Shown: positions 51,056 through 62,112 of the stretch, one piece after another | How positions within the stretch are numbered: position 1 is the stretch's first letter | Layout of the letters: each line of letters starts with the position of its first letter | Assembly: GCA_030272155.1 (NCBI GenBank) | Contig: CP126195.1 | Span: 930,001-994,000 of the forward strand | Direction: 5' to 3' | From: Tetradesmus obliquus | Lineage: Eukaryota; Chlorophyta; Chlorophyceae; Sphaeropleales; Scenedesmaceae | DNA length: 64,000 nucleotides | The notes under the pieces: model-generated | The model's input: only the letters and a program-made list of their open reading frames with translations | Database searches by the model: none | What the model was told of the DNA's origin: nothing | Position numbers and translations under genes: made by a program

Positions 51056-52699
51056 TCAATCAGTGGCAACTCTGCTCTCTGCTGCAGCAACACGCTGCTT
51101 CTCAGCAGCGCTTCTATTTGAGACAGCTTTAGCCAGCTGCTCCCTCTCAACAGTCCAGCGCTTGTTAGGCGCCTCTGTATCTCCCCATTGGCTGCTGTAG
51201 TGGTTCCGCACATTCTGCGCAGTGGTGTTGCCCAGTTGACCAAAGAATTCTGGCGCCATGACACACAGCCGCATGCTGCGTGCTCTTGCATACACATCCG
51301 GATCAGTCCATGCAGCACGCGCAATATCTGCAGCACTGAAAGTGTCATACAGCCCTAATGCATCACATAAGCCAGCCGTCCACATCCCCGGGCCGGTGTG
51401 AATGTGCACGAAGTGATCGTGCGTGCATTGCACGCCTTGCTCGAGACTCTTGATTGCACGCTGCAACGTGGCACGCAATACAGGATGCCCCGGCACGGAT
51501 GCAATCGCCCACTGGCACATGTGCACATCGTTTTCCAGCCCAACCACCATGCTGCAGTCATCCCAAGTCAAATTATGGTACTGCAAGGCACCAGCAGACC
51601 TCCAGCTGCTGTTGTCTGATACAAATGCAGGCGAATCCGGCAGCCGAGGTCGTGGCGGGAACCAATTTGCCAGCGGCTGCAAGCACCCTGTGTCTATGTC
51701 TGCATACACCCCGCCATATGCATACAGCACAGCGTAGCGCCAGAAATCTGCGCGCATGACACCCAAAGGATATGCCGCATACAGTGCAGCTACTGCTGGC
51801 CCATAGAATTCGGCAATAAATGCTGCTGCTTCTGTGTCATTCAGGAGGCTTGCATTCATCGAGGGGTTGAGTGAGGTCCAGCTGGACCGCAGCTTGGATG
51901 CTCTCTCGCCGAGCTCTTTTGTCTTGCTGGTCTGCCACAGCAGCTGCTGTTGAATGGCTGCGCTGCTGTCGAAGGGGGTGCTGCTGCTCCAAGGTGCTGC
52001 CAGGGCGGCACTGCAGCACAGCAGGACATGTGATCACACACAGTGGCGACAGTAAAGCATGCAACTGCAATAGCAGCGCAGAGTATCACACACATACAGT
52101 GGCAATGTATGCAGCTGCCAGCTGCCAGCTGCTTCGGAAGCAAGTACTGTGGCAGCCATAGAAAGGTGCTCAGCAGGCATCAAGTGTGTCAAAATGCGCT
52201 CTGGTGAACTGCTGTGCCTGAGCGCTGATGGGCAAAGGCCTGTCCTTGTCCTTCTCTAGTTTACACGCTGAAGAACACAAACTCAGGCAGGCTTGCCCGC
52301 TTCTGATGCGTAGGATTTGTTAGTTGTCACGGACAAAGCGAACACATGCTCTATGCACGCAAAACATGCGCTAGCACTACCCAGAACCCTCTGCGGCTGA
52401 CTGAAAATTGCAGCAGAGCTGGCCAACTAGTTTGCTTTTTTGAGTGACGTTAAGTTCTGCCGTCCTTACTTGGTCAGCTGTTCAAATGTCGGCTTGCTGC
52501 TCTCAGTACAGGGCTCTGGAGGCTGCAGCAGCAGCTGCAGTTTCAGCGATGTAGTGCGCTGTTGAAGCAATGGCTGCAGCCACAACAGCCCAGCCCAGCT
52601 GCAGCTAAGTGCAACTGCTGTTGCTAGAAGGGTAGCCACGAGGCATACCCTGCTGCACTGGTGAGTGGGCTGGGTCTTGTGCAGCGGAAGGGACTTCAT
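51056..52699 (-). CDS. Type II membrane glycosyltransferase, GT32 (OCH1-like, DXD)
   Basis: Inferred exons are 52699-52470 and 52010-51056, with phase kept (GACCAA|GTAAGG to CTGCAG|TGCC). The start MKSLPLHKTQPTHQC is short and basic. It is followed by a signal anchor (VCLVATLLATAVALS to LLWL) and a stem, typical of Golgi type II enzymes. The catalytic part begins LLWQTSKTKELGE and SSWTSLNPS. It contains the GT32 core MRADFWRYAVLYAYGGVYAD, then IDTGC with the DXD metal-nucleotide motif (DID). Later come HDHFVHIHTGPGMWT and RLCVMAPEFFGQL. OCH1-type enzymes add mannose to N-glycans; related members use other sugars, so the donor is not certain. An in-frame upstream stretch without ATG (to 52870) is probably 5' UTR. 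Confidence 0.82.
52216..52314 (-). repeat. Dispersed ~90-base repeat, copy 4 (inverted)
   Basis: On the minus strand it reads CTACGCATCAGAAGCGGGCA..GTTCTTCAGCGTG..GAAGGACAAGGACAGGCCT, matching copies 2 and 3. It lies in the GT32 intron. Confidence 0.65.
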
Positions 52700-54020
52700 C
52701 CGCTGTGGAATTGCTGCTGTCGCAGCAGTAGAAGTGCGTCTGACGGCTGGGGTGATTTGTAATCCCTCCTCCTGCTGCTGGAGCTGCTGCTGCTGCTGCT
52801 GCTGGCTGACTGGCTGACTGGCTGCAGCTGCTATGACTGTTGCTCCTGCTCCTGCTCCTTTTAAGACCAAAGTGTTGAAGTGTTAAGTTCCCTGCAGTGT
52901 AACGAGTCGAGCCTTAGATGCAGAAGCAGCTGCTTGGGTGCAGTCAACCTGGCACCAAGTGCAGCCTCTCTGCAGTTGCACAAAGGCGCGGGCCATGCCA
53001 GTCAAACATGGCAAAACCGGTCGGTCTGAAACGTGGTAACAAAGTTGATACTTACTTTTGAGGTTTGTATGAGGTGAAACGTTGCCTTGCTTATGTCCTC
53101 GAGCAACGAGGCAAGCTTTGGACTCAATCGAAGTGGACGGTGCCGACGGATGATACCTGATTGACTGCACACAGTTGAGATTCAAACTAGAGTGACTTGG
53201 CGTGCAAGAGTCTGCAAATCTGGTGTTCACTTCTTGATTTTCTGGCCTCAGACCATACGGTGCATGTGGTCACCTTGTTGCTATATACGCTGCCGCTGGT
53301 GCTGCAGTTGGTTTGAAGAATGCTGCTATAACTCTAAGCAGCATGCCGACGATAACACACAAACATCCGAGGCACCTGCCTCGGTTGTGTCGACCTGTAC
53401 CAGGTGCAGCCTCTGCACCGGTGCAGGCTGTCAGCGGACTGCAGCCCACACGTGAACCTAACGCTGCGCTAAGTGTAGATGTCATTTAAAATTACGAGCC
53501 ACATGAGCCATGATGCACAACAGTAACAGGCCAGGTTTGGAACCATGCAGCTATTGGCACTGAGGCTGAAGCACGGCCTGAGCAGCAGCAGCAGCAGGAG
53601 CAGCAGCAACAGCATGAGGCCGGTTACAAGTCCTAATGGCATGTCGTCTAGCTGCGATCAGTCAAAGTTGTTTAGTGCGGGTTGACCTAACCTTCCGAAT
53701 GATTGCTCTTCACAATTAGTGTGCATGTTGGCTCCGACAAGCCTTGGCAGTGCACACCAGCACCCAAGCCTGGATCCAGGCTCCAGATGCCGTAGCCTCA
53801 GGCCTGCCAGTGACAAACGAGAGCTGACGGCTTATATATGTCTGGTCCAATGAAGCCCAATGAAAAGCGCGGGACATCGCGATAGACATGTATTGCAGCA
53901 GCGCCGTTTCTAAAAGACTGACAATACCATACACATGTCACTGCAATCTGATTGCTGCGCCACAGTGATGCCATCCTGGGGATGGCAGCAGTGCTGCTGC
54001 TGCTGCAGTAGTGCTGCTGC

Positions 54021-54088
<68 letters not shown>

Positions 54089-54111
54089 GCACGATTAAAT
54101 GCAGCTGTAGT

Positions 54112-54171
<60 letters not shown>

Positions 54172-54479
54172 TCCAAGTCATCCCAGACTATTGCCACAGT
54201 CACGGGTTCGGTCTTCCGCGGCAGAATTTATCCACCCTTCAACCTGCTCAGGCCTAGGTCGCTCGTCTTCGGGTTCTTTGATTATTACCTTTTATGAAAA
54301 AAAAAAATATATATATATTTGTTTTTTAGAACTGAATTTTTAAACGTTGTTTATAATTAGATATGTATGCAATTTTTTTAATTTTAGAAAAAATAAAAAC
54401 TTTAAGAAATCTACATTCAAATATTGGTAAGGTTTTAGACGTTGGTTGGATAGGTAGGCCTTTTCAGGCTTTCCCCCCG

Positions 54480-54511
<32 letters not shown>

Positions 54512-54984
54512 TACGTGTCATAAGTACAGTCGGCAAAGCAGCTGCCTACGTGAGGTCAACCCGCCTAGGCTAGCTGGCAGCCTGTGCAACGGGGTCCGTG
54601 CTCACGAAGTTCGGATGCTGTGAGCATGTCGTAAATATGTCAAGTTCGAGCTCTTGAGACGGTTTTCAAACGTTTCAGCACGTCACGAGGCGACAAACGT
54701 CTGTAATCGATCACCCGAGGCAAGCGATGAAGCCGGTGGCATCTGCTGGAATACGCACAACTGGCATCATGTTCAATGTATCAGCATCAAATCAATTGCA
54801 TATTTACGAGTGTAGGTCCTATTACACATCAGCTGGAATACAATTCATCACTGGCCTGCCTGCTGTACACAAGCGCTTGTGTCTGCTCCTGCACACAGCT
54901 AGCTGCAGACTTGATATCACAGCTAGCTGCAGACTTGATATCCTCGGCTTAGCACTGCGACTGCTGGTGCTGATCTTGGCTTAG
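52700..54984. other. Divergent intergenic region, no recognised gene
   Basis: It contains a CAG tract near 53583-53610, a (CTG)n followed by (GAT)n at 54018-54088, the AT-rich island at 54113-54506, and a 22-base direct repeat (GCTAGCTGCAGACTTGATAT) at about 54897-54942 just before the membrane-protein ATG. Short frames show no motif. Confidence 0.5.
54113..54506. repeat. AT-rich island bounded by (TA)n tracts
   Basis: (TA)n runs lie at about 54113-54168 and 54479-54506. Between them is ~310 bases, of which 54288-54440 is strongly AT-rich (A11, T-runs, AAATAAAAAC), unlike the GC-rich surroundings. No inverted ends were seen. A weak frame reads LRNLHSNIGKVLDVGWIG, which I cannot assign. An organelle DNA insert is one possibility. 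Confidence 0.6.
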
Positions 54985-56011
54985 ATGGCGTACAGGGGCA
55001 GTTACTACCTGAACAGATGGACGTCATCAGAAGTCGTCCAGACCAAAAAGCTGGAGTTCAACATCTCTCTTCAGTTTCTACTGGAGGTCATCTATGGCTT
55101 GGTGCTAGGCATCCTTGCATTGATTGGCTGCTGGCCCTTCAACGGCCGCAACGTGACAGTTGGGGCGCTGTCGCTGGCGTTGGTTGGCATCGTCATCCTC
55201 GCCAGCATTCTACACGCCATGCGCCAGGGGATGGGGTTTGCTTTCGAGTCTGTTGGAACAGCAGTCCTCGATCTGGTGCTAGGAGGCCTCCTGCTGGTGC
55301 CAGCAGGTCCGTTCCAGCAGCGTGACGTGGTTGTCGGCAGCATCCTTGTGTCAGTCGGCTGCATCACAGCCATCACCTCTGTACCTTGGTGGCTGATGAT
55401 CTGCCGCGGCTTGAGTTCAGCAGGTTGTGAGAATTGCTGGTTGCCACCCAGCAGGCGATGACATGATCACTTTTATGAAGCAGGCACCTGCTATGGTGGC
55501 CGCTTTTGTGCACTGCTGCTATCTGATGCGGTGTCACCCGGACACTGATCCTGAGGTCTTTCTGTCCTCTCAGGCTATTGCTCAAGCTATTGATGATGCT
55601 GATGAGTTTTTTTCTGCGTTTTCATCTGACGGTTTGGACGATGATGAGTTGTTCTTCGATGTTTCCTCCCCCTATGAGCCTCTCGTTGGCTCCTGACTGG
55701 GGTTCCCACTCCTCGTTGAGTGGAGCATGTAATGTAATGTAATGTATGAGAACTTCCTGGCATTTTTGGGTGTTGTGCCAAGGATGGCCCAGCATGCCGT
55801 TTTCATTGTGCTGGGTACCTATATGCTGCTCCCAGAGGACGCTTCTTGGCTGCACCCACATAACTTGGCAGCAGGCATGATCATGGTAGTGACTTCCTCG
55901 CTGTGTATTCTCATGTGGCTCTGTGTGATGGTGTTTGGCGACAAGGCTGACTGCTCATGCACGTGCTTTGTGGAGGGAGAGACTTTCGTTAGGAGGACTG
56001 TTTGGTACTAA
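54985..56011 (+). CDS. Multipass membrane protein, coding frame split by a LINE insertion
   Basis: ATG at 54985 opens MAYRGSYYLNRWTSSEVVQT and four hydrophobic segments (FLLEVIYGLVLGILALIGC; VGALSLALVGIVILASIL; VGTAVLDLVLGGLLLVPAG; VVVGSILVSVGCITAITSV). At 55433 a 313-base element interrupts the frame. It resumes at ENFLAFLGVVPRMAQHAVFI and ends after two more membrane segments (AVFIVLGTYMLL; GMIMVVTSSLCILMWLCVMV) at VRRTVWY and stop. Left and right parts are in frame with each other if the element and one TGAGAA copy are ignored, so the original was an intact protein of about 235 residues with six membrane spans. I do not recognise the family. Confidence 0.6.
55434..55746 (+). mobile_element. 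5'-truncated LINE (non-LTR) insertion
   Basis: The 313-base element is flanked by the direct repeat TGAGAA (55428-55433 and 55747-55752). It ends in a (TAATG)n tail. It carries the C-terminal part of an element ORF (ITFMKQAPAMVAAFVHCCYL .. LDDDELFFDVSSPYEPLVGS, stop at 55694-55696) and a short 3' UTR with CCACTCCTCGTTGAGTGGAG, which can form a hairpin. A shorter relative lies at 40402-40556. Confidence 0.78.
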
Positions 56012-56524
56012 AGTGTGATCACACCTCATGAGGTGTTGGACGTGGGGAGCTGACTAGCAGAGGACGCCGGACCACCTGGCCCCGTGCCAGTGAAGGTGTA
56101 CCTGGCTGCTGTGAGGAGGAAGCAGCAGCTGCGGTCTCAGACCGCAGTGCAGTTGTGGCAGTCCCACATCCTGAAGGGTTTGTGCAGACTTGATGCACGC
56201 TTGGAATGGGCTTGAATTAGAATCTATGTCCATGTGCCCATCTATGTCCATAGTTGTGAGGTTGGCTGCATTGCAGCTGAATCTGGCAGCAGCAGTTGCA
56301 ATCAACTGATCAGTCAGCAGCATCTCAGCTTGTGGTTGCCTGATCATCAGGACAAGTCCCCGTGACGAGTGTGTTACTGCATCGTCCAATGCATCAACTC
56401 GCATTCAAAATGCAAGTGTGCTTTTGATGCTTGCGCGCAGTGCTGCAGCATCATGTGGTGATGATAGCATGCAGATACATTAACAACATGTGAGGTAGCC
56501 GTGGAGACCCAACTGTGTATGAGA
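56012..56524. other. No recognised gene
   Basis: A 116-codon minus-strand frame (56404-56054) includes MDIDGHMDIDSN but has no family motif. It is the 3' flank of the membrane-protein gene. Confidence 0.4.
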
Positions 56525-57516
56525 GGCCTGTGGTACTGGCCACAAACTTCACGATGTTGGGGGCCTGTGGTACTGGCCACAAACTTCACGATGTTAAAGG
56601 CCTGTGGTACTGGCCACAAACTTCACGATGTTAGAGGCCTGTGGTACTGGCCACAAACTTCACGATGTTAAAGGCATGTGGTACTGGCCACAAACTTCAC
56701 GATGTTAGGGGCCTGTGGTACTGGCCACAAACTTCACGATGTTAGGGGCCTGTGGTACTGGCCACAAACTTCACGATGTTAGGGGCCTGTGGTACTGGCC
56801 GCAAACTTCACGATGTTAGGGGCCTGTGGTACTGGCCGCAAACTTCACGATGTTCAAGGCATGTGGTACTGGCCACAAACTTCACGATGTTAAAGGCATG
56901 TGGTACTGGCCACAAACTTCACGATGTTGGGGGCCTGTGGTACTGGCCGCAAACTTCACGATGTTAGGGGCCTGTGGTACTGGCCACAAACTTCACGATG
57001 TTAGGGGCCTGTGGTACTGGCCGCAAACCTCACGATGTTAGGGGCCTGTGGTACTGGCCGCAAACTTCACGATGTTAAAGGCATGTGGTACTGGCCACAA
57101 ACTTCACGATGTTGGGGGCCTGTGGTACTGGCCACAACTTCACGATGTTAGGGGCCTGTGGTACTGGCCGCAAACTTCACGATGTTCAAGGCATGTGGTA
57201 CTGGCCACAAACTTCACGATGTTAAAGGCATGTGGTACTGGCCACAAACTTCACGATGTTGGGGGCCTGTGGTACTGGCCGCAAACTTCACGATGTTAGG
57301 GGCCTGTGGTACTGGCCACAAACTTCACGATGTTAGGGGCCTGTGGTACTGGCCGCAAACCTCACGATGTTAGGGGCCTGTGGTACTGGCCGCAAACTTC
57401 ACGATGTTAAAGGCATGTGGTACTGGCCACAAACTTCACGATGTTGGGGGCCTGTGGTACTGGCCACAACTTCACGATGTTAGGGGCCTGTGGTACTGGC
57501 CACAAACTTCACGATG
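56525..57516 (+). repeat. 37-base minisatellite, about 27 units, with higher-order repeat
   Basis: The unit is GGCCTGTGGTACTGGCCACA + AACTTCACGATGTTAGG. Variants differ at TTAGGGG/TTAAAGG/TTGGGGG/TTCAAGG and CCACAA/CCGCAA. A block of nine units, 332 bases long because one unit lacks a base, is repeated almost exactly (56826-57157 and 57158-57489). No gene overlaps it. Confidence 0.97.
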
Positions 57517-58720
57517 GACTTGCAGTTATGATGACGCCAATGCCAAGTTGTGTGCACACATACCACGTGGTACACTGGGCATGGTGTCACACCATGTGAC
57601 AGTGTCACTGCTCGACACCGGGTAGTGTTGTGGTTGTTTCATCACCATGAATGGCTGTGCAGCACGTGCGATTCTGCTGCAGTGACACTCACACGTTGAG
57701 AGCATACTCAATCATCTATGCAAAATGTGTGGGCGGTCAGCACTGCAGTGGCAGGATGCAGCAATGCAGTGGCAGTACATGCGCAGTGAGCAACTTGAGA
57801 TCCATGCACCGCAGCAACAAGACATGCTATACTACGGTAGTGGATGGCCCGGGGGCAGTCTGTGCAGGTTGCTTGGCTTGTCAATGGAAGTAGGGCTCAT
57901 GCCGCATTAATGAGGGCTGCATTATGATCGAGTGGTGACTGCTGATCATGGGATCCCTTTGCTCATGTCAATGCTGAGTGGTAAACCACCAATGAGGTGG
58001 TGCCTGCACCATTTTCATCAGGGCATTTTCAAGGCATATGTGGAGCTTGGCTGCATGTCCCTGCTTCAGCTGCGTCTGAGGGGTCATGGATAATTGACGT
58101 TTGTTGGTCTTGTACTGTTCTTCACTCTGGTCAGAACGTGTTCCGTGTATCAAAGTATGTTTAAGAATATGTTTTGGGCGTGTAATACAACGGATTACGG
58201 CAATTATGCGATACTGAAGAAATTTTGTTTGTGTTTGTTACACATGGGGGCCAGGCAATTCCAGCCTCTTGAACTGGCGTATCATATCAGCCAGGTAGGG
58301 TTTCAATTCCAACTCCGTCCCCCACCACCATCACGACGGAACAGCAAGTCTGCAGCCTTACTGCCCGCCTAGCAAATTGACCACAATGCTGCAGCAGAAC
58401 GGAGTGGCCGCCTCCAAGGAACAGCATGGCATGGCAAGCAAGCATGCAAGCGCACGGCATGATAGGGCATGCAAGCATACACACTTACAGAGACCTGGCT
58501 GCAACACCACACTGCTGTTGCTACATGACAAGCACTAGGCTGTACTACATCCAAGCAAGAAGAAATTGGGAACGGTTAGGCCTAACCTAGGTAATCCCTA
58601 TTAGGGAAGCCATTTGTCCCTAAAAGGAATTCCCTAACCGTTCCCTAACCACGATATAGCGAACGGCTTAGGGAATGGTTAGGGAAAGCAGTTGTAAGTG
58701 CAGTGCTTCCCTCTTCTTGC
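57517..58720. other. No recognised gene; inverted repeats at the right end
   Basis: Short frames only. At 58568-58690 GGGAACGGTTAGG faces CCTAACCGTTCCC, with further TTAGGGAA and TTCCCTAA words, so the stretch can fold back on itself. Confidence 0.45.
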
Positions 58721-59163
58721 TGGCATTGCTTGGAGAGGTGCGGGTTCGAATCCCGCCGGTGTCGCCCCCTCGCGGTCAGGAACCAGTGACAGTAGGTCGA
58801 TCCCTACTGTGCTGACCGATGAAATGGGGGGCAAGCGCTGAAAACTGGTACGGGTTCGTCCCGGTAGGAAGGCGCATATGGGGTAGAATGTAGGTTGCGT
58901 GATTCGCACTTGTGCGCACACACGTAGCCTCCAACGGGCGCCCCTGAAGAAAGGGTGAGACCGCTCTCCACACTACCTTCGGGTACCGGTGGATTGCAAT
59001 ATGGTCTGGCTGCAGGTATCTGCTGTGGGTCGCTCTACATGAATTGATGGCCATAGAGTGCCACTAAGCAGCCGTCTAGGCCCCCTCGGCCCATAAACTT
59101 ACGCACCAGGCACACCAAAGCTCGGCCGCGTAGCTCCTATTCCTATTCCTATGGCATTGCTTG
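58721..59163 (+). mobile_element. SINE-like retroposon with tRNA T-arm and 12-base target duplication
   Basis: The 12-base direct repeat TGGCATTGCTTG (58721-58732 and 59152-59163) flanks a 419-base element (58733-59151). Its head holds a perfect tRNA T-arm, GCGGGTTCGAATCCCGC (58740-58756), which doubles as a pol III box B. The body has no long frame. The 3' end is (TCCTAT)n. The rest of a tRNA (acceptor, D and anticodon arms) is absent, so it is a 5'-truncated or unusual tRNA-derived SINE. Confidence 0.75.
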
Positions 59164-59824
59164 ACTTTGTCTGTCAGCTGCTTTTGACAACCACTGTGCC
59201 AGTATGCTGGTGTGACTGCACCTGCATCTTGCAACTGGACGGAACAACGAGCCTAAAACTCATCAGCAGATTCAAACATCATTTTGTGATGATGTGCAAT
59301 GGCGGCAAACCAACATGATGCTGCCCTGCTGATTCAGGTGATGGTTAGCCCACTGGACACACGTATCCAGCTTGTACGACACACCGTTACCGGTGCTTAT
59401 CCTTCTGGTTTTGTATATTCGCTCCAATTTGGCCCCAAACCAGTGAAAACATATCTCATATTTGTTACCCATTTCGCCATATTCCACCGATTTCACCATA
59501 TTCCCACCAATTTTGCCATATTGTACTGGTTTCGCCACAATGCCAGATCATGCTGTTTTTGCCGCATTTGCACTGTTTTCACAGCACAACATAAATGGCA
59601 TGCGAAGCACAAGATGCACAATGAAATTGCTGTACAAACAATACCACATGCTGCAACCAGAAACAGCTGTAAAGTAGGTGAGGCCACAGCACCACGAGCA
59701 GTCTGAGCACAACATCATAACCACGTAATGCAGAAGGAACCACCTGTATACAGGTGCTACGCAGCACAACACCTTGCAGCAACCATGACTTGCAGCTGCC
59801 ACTTGCATGCTGAGCTGCAGCTCA
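59164..59824. other. No recognised gene; short tandem repeats and a MITE end
   Basis: At 59468-59535 there are about three 20-21-base repeats (TTTCGCCATATTCCACCGA type). At 59398-59413 TATCCTTCTGGTTTTG equals the terminal 16 bases of the MITE at 61580-61733. Confidence 0.5.
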
Positions 59825-61045
59825 TAAGATACCAGCCACCAAGACGCACTTGAAAAGCCTGACGTGGGTTGTGGTGGCGGAGCGTGAGGTAGGTGGTCCT
59901 GCAGGCGGAAAATAAACAGCAGCAACAACGGTTAACAATGACGATGTTTCTAAAAGTAGGCCTGTGTATTCACCTGTGCCTGTTGAATCACCTGTTGCAT
60001 TCCAGCTAGTGCTGATAAGGCAGTAGCTGGTGTTGGCAGCAGCAACCGCAGCATTAGCGCCGAGTACAGCAGTGGAGAAAAACAAGGGCCGCATCGGCTG
60101 GAATTTGCAGGAACACACAATCAAGCCTCTGGAAATCAGGTTTGCCTGTGAACTCACCAAATGCGCAATTGATGCATCCACATGGTACTGTGGGGATGGC
60201 AGGGAGGGGCCCCATCAACGTAATGTCCAGTGTTTGCCAGTAGGGGCCAGGTCGCAGGGTGCTCTTGAAGAGGTTTCCATGCTTGGGCAGGTTTGCTCCT
60301 GCAGGCAGCGGCAATGGCATTGCAACACATGTGTAGTACGTCACTGTGTTGAAGAGTCCTGCAAGCTGTTTTGAAAGGGCACTCGCTGCCGCTGCACATG
60401 GCATGCTGTTGGTAGTACAACATTCAGCGCAGGTGACGCAGATTGTGTTTACACACAGCAAACAGCAGCAAGTGCAGCATAGCAGGACACCAGAGTGCAG
60501 CAGTTACAGAGCAGCAGAGCTTCACTGCCATCTTTCAAGCTTGCAGGAATCACGTTTCCGGGCTGACATGGTCATAGTTTGCATCTGAATGGGGTCCACA
60601 CTCACCATCTGCGCAGATTTAGTCAGCAACCACCAAGATGTTGAAGCTGTGGGGATGGTAGGCGAAGGCAGCGCCCAGGATGTGGCAGTAGAGATGATGT
60701 ACTGCCTGGCAGGTAGATGAGTGCCGCTGCCTGCACCACCATCAACTGATTCGGTTTGTCTCGTTTGGAAGGTTTGAGCTTGACGTCCATGCTGCCTGGT
60801 GATGCTGCTGATTGAGGAATGTCGTCGCTGCCGCTGACTGGTGTCTGTGTCCAGCTGGCTTGAAGCGGAACAGCAGCACCTGAAAACGCGTAGGCGGTGA
60901 ATTATCACAGTCTAAAACGTATAGACGAATGCGTGAGAGCTTGAAACGCTGCGAGACCGCAGCAGTACTACCATCGACGACAGCTGCGGTCAACATGGCG
61001 AGCAGCGTCCGGTTACTGACGTGATGTGGTGTCTCTAATTTATAT
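59825..61045 (-). CDS. Hypothetical secreted or surface protein (tentative)
   Basis: Possible minus-strand exons are about 61000-60973 (AMLTAAVVDG), about 60880-60700 (AAVPLQASWTQTPVSGSDDI, KPNQLMVVQAAALIYLPG), 60358-60151 (GLFNTVTYYTCVAMPLPLPA, STLRPGPYWQTLDITLMGPL, PCGCINCAFG), about 60096-59985 (PMRPLFFSTAVLGANAAVAA, SWNATG), and about 59898-59825 (GPPTSRSATTTHVRLFKC..VAGIL and stop). Acceptors and donors are reasonable, but no family is recognised, and the first exons and the start are weak. Cysteine pairs and an N-glycosylation site suggest export. Confidence 0.35.
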
Positions 61046-61579
61046 CCAACAGCGTCTAGAGCGTCCTGTCCTCCCACAGCTTTGAAACCCCTGAAGCCTC
61101 TGCGGAGGATGCAATGCAGGCTTGCTGCGCTTCATCGTGCGCTACATTATGTTTGTGAAACGTTGATGACAGCATATAAATGCTGTGCTTCGTTGGAGAT
61201 GCACCAATATGCCTGGAAATTGAAACTTGTTACGCAACAGAACCCGCGGTTGAGGTTGTTGACTTTCCAGCGAGGTAAAACGGCATTTCCATGAACGATT
61301 TACTTATTACTTGCTAACTACAATTGAAAACGATTGTAAGTTGATGAGCGCTTCTGTGCCCGCTGTCAACAGAGCTGTCCCGGTCTCCAGTGGTAGTGCA
61401 TCAGGCGTGCAGAAAGAGACATGGCGAATGCCGAATATGGCGATACTGGGCATTTTAAGGCTGTAAAAAAGTCTAATTTGCAGGCTTGAAAGCGGTCCTG
61501 ATGGCTGCATGGCAAAGTTACTGATTTGGTGCAGTACATGCTGTACCGCTCATGAGCAAAACCAGTAGGATAAGCCAGC

Positions 61580-61733
61580 TATCCTTCTGGTTGTGGCTCA
61601 CTCGGAGTGATATGGGCTATAAACCCTCGGGGCCGGCCCATATCCCCACTCGGCTGCGCCTCGTGGGGATATGGGCCTGGCCCCTCGGGTGTATAGCCCA
61701 TATCCCTCCTCGTTCCCCAAAACCAGAAGGATA
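61580..61733. mobile_element. Hairpin MITE with TA target site
   Basis: It is an almost complete inverted repeat: left arm TATCCTTCTGGTT..GATATGGGCTATA, right arm TATAGCCCATATC..AACCAGAAGGATA, with a GGGGCC..CCATATCCCCAC / GTGGGGATATGG..GGCCCC core and a loop of about 12 bases. TA at both ends fits a Tc1/mariner-type target duplication. It has no coding capacity. Confidence 0.75.
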
Positions 61734-62112
61734 ACTAGTACATATGCATGTGAAACTGACCACTGCAGACGAACCAAGCCGCAACTCATTAGCACGACTG
61801 TGGGGGTCGAACTAGTCCATTTTTCAAAAAATCTTGAAGGTTATCGAAGGGCTCTGCCACACCGCAGTACCAAAGGGTTATAACGTGCACCGCCTGAGCT
61901 GTCCAGCGCGTACATGTACAGCAGCAGCCTCACACACTGGGGCACGTGCGCCCCTGCTGCACAACACAACGCAGTACATTTGCGGACTGAAAACTGCCTC
62001 AGGCACAGCTCAACAAGCCGCTACTCCGCTCTCAGGGTGATGGTGAGTGAACCCAGCACAAGGTCAGCTATGCTGAGCGATGCTTCCAAAACAGCATATG
62101 CCTCCTAACCAC

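Noticed and set aside
52470-52870. Longer GT32 N-terminus beginning at 52870
   Set aside because: That start is TTG. The first in-frame ATG (52699) gives a normal type II anchor.
54363-54480. Organelle gene from LRNLHSNIGKVLDVGWIG
   Set aside because: I could not match this frame to any plastid or mitochondrial protein, so only an AT-rich island is reported.
56525-57516. CRISPR-like array of repeats
   Set aside because: The 37-base units are head to tail without unique spacers. It is a minisatellite in a nuclear genome.
58733-58765. tRNA gene suggested by GCGGGTTCGAATCCCGC
   Set aside because: Only the T-arm is present. No pairing acceptor strand, anticodon or D-arm lies upstream, and target duplications show it is part of a retroposon.
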